Shown here piece by piece: positions 57,010-64,000 of a stretch of DNA of 64,000 nucleotides. Positions within the stretch are counted from its first letter, which is position 1, and each line of letters begins with the position of its first letter. This stretch comes from Burkholderiales bacterium (GTDB taxonomy: Bacteria; Pseudomonadota; Gammaproteobacteria; Burkholderiales; Burkholderiaceae_C), in NCBI GenBank assembly GCA_025363275.1, contig JANYEE010000115.1, positions 1-64,000 of the forward strand, in the 5' to 3' direction. The translations under genes were made by a program, and so were the position numbers. The notes below the pieces were generated by a model. It did no database searches. It saw only the letters and a program-made list of their open reading frames with translations, and had not been told where the DNA came from.

Positions 57010-58005
57010 TTATAGCCCTTGCGCAGAAACGCCGGGCAGCGGAGACGAGGCGTAGGCTTGCGCCAGACCGGTGTGCAGCGGAGTCTTGGCATGCCACCCT
57101 ATGGACTTCAAAACGCTGACATCCATGAGCTTGCGTGGGGTGCCATCGGGCTTTGTACGGTCAAAGACAATGCCACCTTCAAACCCCACCACGGCTTGAA
57201 CCGTCAGAGCCAAATCACGAATCGTGACGTCATGGCCCACTCCAAGATTGATCAAGGGCGGTTGAAACTTACCGGTCTTCGACTCATCACTACCCAGCAG
57301 ATCTTGATATTTGTCATCTGGCAGGGTCATAACGTGGACGCATGCATCGGCCATGTCTTCACTGTACAAAAACTCGCGTTTGGGCGTGCCGGTGCCCCAC
57401 ACTACGACCTCTTTTGCACCGCCAAGTTTGGCCTCATGAAATTTGCGTAACAGTGCGGGGATAACGTGGCTGTTGTCTGGGTGGTAGTTATCACCCGGGC
57501 CGTACAGGTTGGTGGGCATAGCGGCCAGGTATTTAGTGCCGTACTGGCGGTTGTAGCTCCAGCACATTTCTACACCGGCTATCTTGGCTAAGGCATACGG
57601 GCGGTTGGTGGGCTCGAGCGGACCCGTCAACAGGTGCTCTTCTTTCATAGGCTGGGGAGCCATCTTGGGGTAGATGCAGCTAGACCCTAAGAACAACAGT
57701 CGCGCAACCTTATTCACATAAGCCGCGTGAATCACGTTGCTTTGAATCAGCAGGTTGTCGCGTATGAAATCCGCTGGAAAGTTGTTGTTGGCCAAGATGC
57801 CACCCACTTTGGCAGCAGCTAGGAAAACATACGCAGGCTTTTCGGCCTCAAAAAAAGCTGCTGTTGCGGCTTGGTTAGTCAGGTCTAGCTCGGCATGCGT
57901 GCGCAGCAGCAGATGGGTGTACCCGGCAGCTTGCAGATTGCGCACGATGGCAGAGCCCACCAGGCCGCGGTGACCCGCCACGTAGATTTTTGCGTTCTTG
58001 TCCAT
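57010..58005 (-). CDS. fcl: GDP-L-fucose synthase
   Basis: [75 protein letters not shown]. Confidence 0.97.
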   Translation of the reverse strand: MDKNAKIYVAGHRGLVGSAIVRNLQAAGYTHLLLRTHAELDLTNQAATAAFFEAEKPAYVFLAAAKVGGILANNNFPADFIRDNLLIQSNVIHAAYVNKVARLLFLGSSCIYPKMAPQPMKEEHLLTGPLEPTNRPYALAKIAGVEMCWSYNRQYGTKYLAAMPTNLYGPGDNYHPDNSHVIPALLRKFHEAKLGGAKEVVVWGTGTPKREFLYSEDMADACVHVMTLPDDKYQDLLGSDESKTGKFQPPLINLGVGHDVTIRDLALTVQAVVGFEGGIVFDRTKPDGTPRKLMDVSVLKSIGWHAKTPLHTGLAQAYASSPLPGVSAQGL

Positions 58006-58016
58006 ACGGCAGCCGC

Positions 58017-59132
58017 TTATTCGTGGTGGTCGTAAGTCTGAAATCCGGCCAGCTTGACCAGCGCATCGCGCTTGGCACTAGTAAAGTCGGCTTGCACCAT
58101 TTCTGCCACTAGCTCTTTGAGTGTGGTGGTGGGCACCCAGCCCAGTTTTTCTTTGGCTTTGGTGGGGTCGCCCAACAGAGTTTCCACTTCAGTGGGGCGA
58201 TAGTAGCGAGGGTCTACCTTCACGATCACATCGCCAACCTTGCACTTGGCTTTGTCCCCAGTGATAGCGCTAACGGTACCTGTTTCGTTTTCGCCGATAC
58301 CTGTCCAGGTGAGTGTGATGCCGAGCTCTTCGGCAGCAAACTCGACGAACTGGCGCACGCTGTATTGAACGCCGGTGGCGATGACAAAGTCTTCAGCGTG
58401 GTCTTGCTGCAGCATCAGCCACTGCATTTCCACGTAGTCACGCGCGTGGCCCCAGTCGCGCAGAGCGCTCATATTGCCCAGGTATAGGCAGTCTTGTAGG
58501 CCGAGTGCAATTCGGCTGATGGCGCGGGTGATTTTGCGGGTAACGAAGGTTTCGCCACGCAGTGGGCTCTCGTGGTTAAACAAGATACCGTTGCAGGCGT
58601 AAATTCCATAGGCTTCGCGGTAGTTCACCGTGATCCAGTAGGCATACATCTTGGCCACAGCGTAGGGGCTGCGGGGGTAGAAAGGAGTAGTTTCCTTTTG
58701 TGGAATTTCTTGCACCAAGCCATACAGCTCGGAGGTGGAGGCTTGGTAAAAGCGCGTCTTTTTCTCCAGGCCCAGGATGCGAATTGCTTCCAGGATGCGC
58801 AGTGTGCCCATGCCATCGGCGTCTGCGGTGTATTCAGGGCTCTCAAAGCTCACGGCCACATGGCTCATAGCGCCTAAGTTGTAAATCTCATCAGGCTGCA
58901 CCTGCTGAATGATGCGAATCAAATTGCTGCTGTCAGTCAGGTCTCCGTAGTGCAACACAAAGTTGCGGGCCGACACATGGGGGTCTTGGTAGAGGTGGTC
59001 TACACGGTCGGTGTTAAAGCTCGAAGCGCGGCGCTTGATACCGTGCACTTCATAGCCTTTTTTGAGCAACAGCTCTGCCAAATAAGAACCGTCCTGCCCG
59101 GTTACGCCTGTAATGAGTGCTACTTTTTTCAT
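58017..59132 (-). CDS. gmd: GDP-mannose 4,6-dehydratase
   Basis: [100 protein letters not shown]. Confidence 0.97.
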   Translation of the reverse strand: MKKVALITGVTGQDGSYLAELLLKKGYEVHGIKRRASSFNTDRVDHLYQDPHVSARNFVLHYGDLTDSSNLIRIIQQVQPDEIYNLGAMSHVAVSFESPEYTADADGMGTLRILEAIRILGLEKKTRFYQASTSELYGLVQEIPQKETTPFYPRSPYAVAKMYAYWITVNYREAYGIYACNGILFNHESPLRGETFVTRKITRAISRIALGLQDCLYLGNMSALRDWGHARDYVEMQWLMLQQDHAEDFVIATGVQYSVRQFVEFAAEELGITLTWTGIGENETGTVSAITGDKAKCKVGDVIVKVDPRYYRPTEVETLLGDPTKAKEKLGWVPTTTLKELVAEMVQADFTSAKRDALVKLAGFQTYDHHE

Positions 59133-59187
59133 TTTTTTGACTGCGGAGATGCGGGTAATAAGTAGTTATTTTTGAGTCTGGTGTCGA

Positions 59188-60069
59188 TTAGGCATCATTG
59201 AGCACAGAGCCCACCAGGTGGACGCCGCCATCTTGTAGGCGACGGGCCATTTGCGCTGCGTTCGGCACCAGACTTCGGTTTTTGCGAGTGACGAGTAACG
59301 CCGCACCGGCCCGAGCCGCAATGATTTCTGCGTCTGCATAGTCGCCACCGCTGGGGGTGTCAATCAAGATGACATCAAACTCGTGTACTGCAGTCATTAG
59401 CAACTGACCGAAGCTGGCTCGACCCAAAAGCTCTTGCGGGTTGGGTGGAACAGCCCCAGCGGGCAATACGGCCAGACCGGGCATGCCGGGCACCAGCTGG
59501 GCGGCCTCTAAGGATGCACGGTCGGCCAATATGCCTGACAAACCTGCACCACGACCGAGCTTGAACATGGCATGTTGCCCGGCATCAGGCTTAGCCCGTA
59601 GGTCCCCATCAATCAATAGCGTGCGCTGGCCTTGCTGGGCAAACACCACAGCCAAATTGGCAGTAATGAAGCTGCGGCCCTCGCCCTTGCCTGGGCTCAC
59701 CACGGCCAACACTTTGTGCATGGGTTCACCGTTAAACCAGCGCAACATGAGTTGGCTGCGCACCGCACGCAAGTTTTCCGATACTTTGCTGAATGGCTTG
59801 TAGGCAGCCACCAGGTCTTGGCTGAGGCTGCTATCAGCTTCAGGCAGGTAAGCGTAATCAAACTGCTTGCTTAGGGCATAGTCAATATCAGCTTTGGTGA
59901 GCACGTGCAGCGCAATGGCGGCCTCGCCGAAGGGCACTTGGTCTTGCTTTTGACGTTCCAGAATGCGCTTGGCATCCTCCGGTGTCAGGCGGCCATTGGC
60001 CACCAAAATATCGCCAATGGATCGGGCATTGCCGGTAGCAGCCAGGCTAGTGGAGAGTGATGCGTTCAT
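59188..60069 (-). CDS. epsG: EpsG-like chain-length-determinant tyrosine-kinase family ATPase
   Basis: VVSPGKGEGRSFITANLAVVFAQQGQRTLLIDGDLRAKP; N-terminal GspE_N/MshEN-like repeat. Confidence 0.92.
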   Translation of the reverse strand: MNASLSTSLAATGNARSIGDILVANGRLTPEDAKRILERQKQDQVPFGEAAIALHVLTKADIDYALSKQFDYAYLPEADSSLSQDLVAAYKPFSKVSENLRAVRSQLMLRWFNGEPMHKVLAVVSPGKGEGRSFITANLAVVFAQQGQRTLLIDGDLRAKPDAGQHAMFKLGRGAGLSGILADRASLEAAQLVPGMPGLAVLPAGAVPPNPQELLGRASFGQLLMTAVHEFDVILIDTPSGGDYADAEIIAARAGAALLVTRKNRSLVPNAAQMARRLQDGGVHLVGSVLNDA

Positions 60070-61415
60070 GCGCGGGCTCCAATGTGTGCAATGCTGCCGA
60101 GTACCGGCATATCCAGGGCTTCGGCCAAGTCCACAGTGCTGCGCACACGACGGTTTATGAGTTCCAGTAGCAAAGCCAGGCCTAAGCCCAACAGCGCTCC
60201 CATAAAGATAGACACCAATATATTCAGGAATACGCGAGGTTTGGACGGTACGGAGGGCGGTGCCGCGGGGTTGAGTACCGCAATGTTGGTTTGTGTTGTC
60301 TGACTTTCAATATTAGTTTGGCTTGCACGCTGGCTCACGATTTCAAAGGCGCGTTGGGCCGATTCAATATCGCGACGCAGCACATTAAGTTCATCGCGTT
60401 GCTTGTTCAGCAGCAGCACGCGAGCCTTTTGACCAGCGAGGGCGCCTTGTAACTGTTGTTCGCGCTGCTTACCCACCGAATATGTGGTTTCAATGGAGCT
60501 GGTGATTTTGCGGGTTTCAGAGTCGAGCTGGGCCCGCAGAGTTGCCAGCTCGGCCTCGGTGCGTTGGGTTTGGGGGTGGTTTACACCCAGGTTCACACTG
60601 CTTTCGGTCAGGCGGGCTTGTAGGCGGCCGATGTCTGCTTTCAGGCTGTTGATCAGTGGGTTTTGAATTACCTCACTCAAGGTGTCGGCGTGCGCAGTGT
60701 TGCGCTTGCTTTGGCTATCGGTGGTTTGACCTTGCACACCTGTGAGCTGGCTGCTGGTCTCATTGAGCTTCGCAGTTTCAAAGTCCATGCGCTCGTCGGC
60801 GGATGTGATGCCGTTGGCCTGCTGGTAGCTGGACAGAGCCGATTGGGATTTTTCCAGCTTGTCGCGGGCGGCCTTGGTTTGCTCTTCAAAAAAGGCAGCA
60901 AATTGGCGGGCTGGTGCCAGGCGCAGATCCAGGTTGACGTCCATGTAGGCCTGCGCAAAGCCATTGGCTACGGCTGCGGCAAAGTCGGGGTCATTGCCGG
61001 TGTAGTTGATGTTGATGACATTACTCTCGCGGCTGGGCCTCACATCCAACTGTCGCTGCAGAACATTGGCAAGCCAATCGGTCACATTGCCCTTGCCAAG
61101 GGTGGCCTCCCTCCATTGGGCTTGCACTGTGGGGTTGGAGTCCAGCTTCAGCAGCTTGACAGCGGCTTTGGCAACACGGTCGCTGTTGATGATGTCAATT
61201 TGGGTGGCCATATAGCCTGGGGCCATCATGCCCTGCAGCATCATGCCGCTGACGGGATCTGGAGATTTGACGTCGATGACTACTGCGGCACTGGCGGTGT
61301 ATTGCTTAGGCAGCATCACGCTAATGACGACGGTGAGGGAAACGATCAGCAAAAATGTGATCAAGGCGACGAGGTAGCGAGCTCGCAGAATGAGTAAAAA
61401 CTGTTGAAGTGTCAT
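60066..61415 (-). CDS. epsF: EpsF-like chain length determinant (Wzz/PCP) protein
   Basis: N-term TM with Wzz domain, coiled coil, C-term VFLNILVSIFMGALLGLGLALLLELINRRVRSTVDLAEALDMPVLGSI. Confidence 0.93.
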   Translation of the reverse strand: MTLQQFLLILRARYLVALITFLLIVSLTVVISVMLPKQYTASAAVVIDVKSPDPVSGMMLQGMMAPGYMATQIDIINSDRVAKAAVKLLKLDSNPTVQAQWREATLGKGNVTDWLANVLQRQLDVRPSRESNVININYTGNDPDFAAAVANGFAQAYMDVNLDLRLAPARQFAAFFEEQTKAARDKLEKSQSALSSYQQANGITSADERMDFETAKLNETSSQLTGVQGQTTDSQSKRNTAHADTLSEVIQNPLINSLKADIGRLQARLTESSVNLGVNHPQTQRTEAELATLRAQLDSETRKITSSIETTYSVGKQREQQLQGALAGQKARVLLLNKQRDELNVLRRDIESAQRAFEIVSQRASQTNIESQTTQTNIAVLNPAAPPSVPSKPRVFLNILVSIFMGALLGLGLALLLELINRRVRSTVDLAEALDMPVLGSIAHIGARA

Positions 61416-61430
61416 GGTGTTGTACTTTGA

Positions 61431-62228
61431 CTAGAACAGGCTCTCGTTGACGTAGATCACGTCGTTGGGCAGGACAGCGTCGGTGAGTTGCGGGTTGATT
61501 TGCTGAATACTTCCGTCCGATGCCTTGCGGTGCACACGCAGGCGCCGCTCCGTGCCGCGGGCTGTGGGGCCACCACCGGTGGCTAAAGCTTGCATGATGG
61601 TCATGCCACGGTCTATACGAAACGCGCCAGGGCGCTGGGCTTCGCCATAGATATAAAACACTGGGGCGCGGTGCACATAAATACTGTCGCCGCCTTGCAG
61701 CACGATGTCGTCTTGCAGCTTTTCTTCCAAGAAGATGGAGGCAATGTCGATCTGCTTGCGAAACTGCTGGCCGTTGCGCGAGCCCACCACAATGGCTATA
61801 TCGTCGCCCACAGCGTTGGCACCACCCGCGTTGGCGATCATGTCGCTCAGGCGGGTGTTGGCCGTCTCAAGCGGAAAGCGCCCGGGGCGGTTGACTTGGC
61901 CCAGCACCGCCACTTGGTTGCCGCGTATCTGGACGAGGACGATGTTGACTTGGGGCTTTTGGATAAAGCCGCCTTTTTGAAGCGCATCGGCAATTTTTTT
62001 CTCAGCCACCGCCAACGACAGGCCACCCAGATCGACCGCGCCAATCAGCGGGTAGGTGATGGAGCCGTTTTCACTCACGCGGGTCTCGATGGTGAGGTCG
62101 GGGTTTTGGAAGACCTGGATGCGGATGGCATCACCCGCGCCCAGCGGGTATTCGGTCTTGGGCTGGGCTTGGGCCGGGCTGCTGAGGCATGCCAGAACGA
62201 CGCAGAAGGCTGAGAAAAGGTTTTTCAT
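61431..62228 (-). CDS. epsE: Polysaccharide export protein (Wza/EpsE-like)
   Basis: YPLGAGDAIRIQVFQNPDLTIETRVSENGSITYPLIGAVDLGGLSLAVAEKKIADAL; SLBB domains. Confidence 0.93.
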   Translation of the reverse strand: MKNLFSAFCVVLACLSSPAQAQPKTEYPLGAGDAIRIQVFQNPDLTIETRVSENGSITYPLIGAVDLGGLSLAVAEKKIADALQKGGFIQKPQVNIVLVQIRGNQVAVLGQVNRPGRFPLETANTRLSDMIANAGGANAVGDDIAIVVGSRNGQQFRKQIDIASIFLEEKLQDDIVLQGGDSIYVHRAPVFYIYGEAQRPGAFRIDRGMTIMQALATGGGPTARGTERRLRVHRKASDGSIQQINPQLTDAVLPNDVIYVNESLF

Positions 62229-62255
62229 GGTGTGTGGCACAGTGCTTGGTGCGGG

Positions 62256-63239
62256 TTATTTCAACCCGGACACTCCTTTTTCTATAGCAGCCTGGGCAGG
62301 ATCTACCTGGGCCCCAGCAGGTTTTGGCACTGAAACTGCAGTTGGAGCCGCTGCGGGGGCTGCAGCGGCCGTATCGGGCGCGCTGAACTCACCCATGTAG
62401 GTGACGGTGGTGGCCGCACGCAGTTTTTTCAGTTCTGCGGCTACGGCATCGGTGGCGCGGCGGTTGGTAATGAATTGCTCGATACGGGGCAGGGCTTCAG
62501 TTTCTGGCACGGGGGCCAGCTGCGATACCACGACGCGCACTACGGTGGTGGCCTGTGGGGTGTCAAACACCATGCTCTGGCCGTCCTTGAGTGCGTGCAG
62601 TTGGCCCAGCAGCTCGAGCGGGATTTGCTCCGCGGGGCGGGTAGCCTTGCCGCCACCAAACTGGATGTCTTTGGACTTGAGCCAGGCGGCAGCGTCTTCA
62701 ATGGACTTGCCGGCCGCTACTTGGCTTTTGAGTTCGGCCGTGATGTTGGCGCCGACATTAGCTGGCGTCTTGGGTACCACCAGCTCTTGCAGGTTGTAGA
62801 CGCGGCGCTCTGAGAACAGAGCGGGCTGCTCTTTGTAGTAGGCCTTGATCTCTTCTGCGGTGGGCTTAGGCAGGCTGGCGGCTAGCTTTTGCATGTAAGC
62901 GCGGGCCAAGATTTCACGGCGGGCGGCTTCAATTTGGGTAACCACATCGGGCGAACGGTGTAGCTTGGCCTCGACGGCCTGGTCGACGGCCAATTGCTGG
63001 TCGATCAGCTTTTCCAGCACTTCGCGGCTCATGGCTTTGGCTGCGTCGGGCGTAGGGGCATTGGTGGTGGCGCGTTGCAATATCTGGTTCATCTGGTGCA
63101 CCGAGATTTCTTCAGAGCCGACTTTGGCCGCAACCTGGGTAGCGATTTTTTTGTCGCCCTTGTCGCCACAGGCCACCAGGCCCAGAGCAAGAGCGCCAGC
63201 CAACAGAGTAAGGGAGAAACGGGAGAATACGAGGGTCAT
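62256..63239 (-). CDS. epsD: EpsD-family peptidyl-prolyl cis-trans isomerase-like lipoprotein
   Basis: LALGLVACGDKGDKK lipobox; KVGSEEISVHQMNQILQRA..VLEKLIDQQLAVDQAVEAKLHRSPDVVTQIEAARREILARAYMQKL. Confidence 0.9.
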   Translation of the reverse strand: MTLVFSRFSLTLLAGALALGLVACGDKGDKKIATQVAAKVGSEEISVHQMNQILQRATTNAPTPDAAKAMSREVLEKLIDQQLAVDQAVEAKLHRSPDVVTQIEAARREILARAYMQKLAASLPKPTAEEIKAYYKEQPALFSERRVYNLQELVVPKTPANVGANITAELKSQVAAGKSIEDAAAWLKSKDIQFGGGKATRPAEQIPLELLGQLHALKDGQSMVFDTPQATTVVRVVVSQLAPVPETEALPRIEQFITNRRATDAVAAELKKLRAATTVTYMGEFSAPDTAAAAPAAAPTAVSVPKPAGAQVDPAQAAIEKGVSGLK

Positions 63240-63260
63240 GGTGGTAACGGACTTAAAAGT

Positions 63261-64000
63261 TTAGAAGCTAATTTGGGCGGAAATGCTGGTGGTGGTGCTC
63301 TGAAAATCTAGCCCCGGCAAATTGGTGTTGCGCCTGGCGTCTTGCACGGAAGTGCTGAGGGTTAGATGGGGCTGGGGCTGCCATTCAAAGGACAGTGCAG
63401 TGTCGTTCAAAGTCTCGGTGCGGTGCAGAACATTGGCAGCCAGTGCGGTGGGCGCGCCTAGGTACTCGCGCCGGGTGTATCCGTAGTTCAGGCGCAGCAG
63501 CGTTTTGGCACTGATTGCCCAGCTGGGAGCTAGTGTGAAACGGTCAGTTTGGGCGTAGTTGCTGGTACTGGTTTGATAGCTACCCAGCTCACGCGCAAGG
63601 CCGATAACGATTGCAGTCTTTCCGGTGAGGCTGAGCTTGTAATTGGCCGATGCGCTGAGGCCGCTGAAATCACGCTGGCTAAAGTTAGGGTGCGTGCGAC
63701 TAAGCCCGGTCAGACGAAAGTTGGCGGTTGATTTGCCATCTAGCGCCCACCGTAGGCTGACCTCATGGTCTGTTTGATCAAATGTATCGTCGATCAAGCC
63801 GATTTGGTCGGGCGTCAGGCGATAGCTGCCCTTGGTGGTACGCAGCGTGTAGGCCCACTGGCTTCCCGAGGCATAGTCGTAGCGCAAACTTAAGTCTGTG
63901 CTGCGGCTGACAGTGTCCGCGTCAGCGGTTTGGTCTTGCGGGTTAGTTTGGGTTACCGTGGCAGCACCAGCGGCCAGACGCCAAGCGCCGCTCAGTTCAT
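63261..64000 (-). CDS. EpsL-like outer membrane beta-barrel protein, 5'-truncated by window edge
   Basis: Frame stays open upstream of the listed start to the window end (ELSGAWRLAAGAATVTQTNPQDQTADADTVSRSTDLSLRYDYASG..); alternating beta-strand pattern, terminal SISAQISF. Confidence 0.8.
   Translation of the reverse strand, partial: ELSGAWRLAAGAATVTQTNPQDQTADADTVSRSTDLSLRYDYASGSQWAYTLRTTKGSYRLTPDQIGLIDDTFDQTDHEVSLRWALDGKSTANFRLTGLSRTHPNFSQRDFSGLSASANYKLSLTGKTAIVIGLARELGSYQTSTSNYAQTDRFTLAPSWAISAKTLLRLNYGYTRREYLGAPTALAANVLHRTETLNDTALSFEWQPQPHLTLSTSVQDARRNTNLPGLDFQSTTTSISAQISF

Noticed and set aside
1-64000. CRISPR arrays, tRNA/rRNA genes, prophage or transposase genes
   Set aside because: None recognised by eye; the 12-bp tandem repeats at 2186 and 4017 are in-frame coding repeats without spacer architecture.

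Overview
64-kb chromosomal window that looks betaproteobacterial (Comamonadaceae/Rhodoferax-like, judged from protein flavour only). From left to right it contains: (1) the 3' part of a glucokinase-RpiR/HexR fusion. (2) A compact bufferin-type copper RiPP locus: a BufA2-like Cys-rich peptide, a fused MNIO(DUF692)-DUF2063 maturase, DoxX, and an ECF sigma factor with a DUF1109/NrsF anti-sigma. It carries two perfect GTAACC-N16-CGAA promoter matches and one near match. (3) glgP-glgB-malQ. (4) A PAS/GGDEF/EAL protein and glutathione reductase. (5) A translationally coupled NitT/TauT-type ABC operon with a SCO protein and a cupredoxin-like protein embedded in it. (6) An antiporter and an aldo/keto reductase. 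(7) A pullulanase / GH13 / GH31 / esterase alpha-glucan cluster that shares a GTAGT-N3-ACTAC operator-like palindrome with glgP. (8) A large exopolysaccharide/exosortase region (manC, galE, two PEP-CTERM proteins, rfbCADB, ugd, glycosyltransferases, Wzy-like, Wzx-like, EpsI, exosortase, fcl, gmd, EpsG/F/E/D, EpsL partial). A dispersed intergenic repeat family (7 recognisable copies) runs through the window, and two copies supply stop codons. No tRNA, rRNA, CRISPR array or transposase was recognised. All assignments are by eye; no database searches were run.
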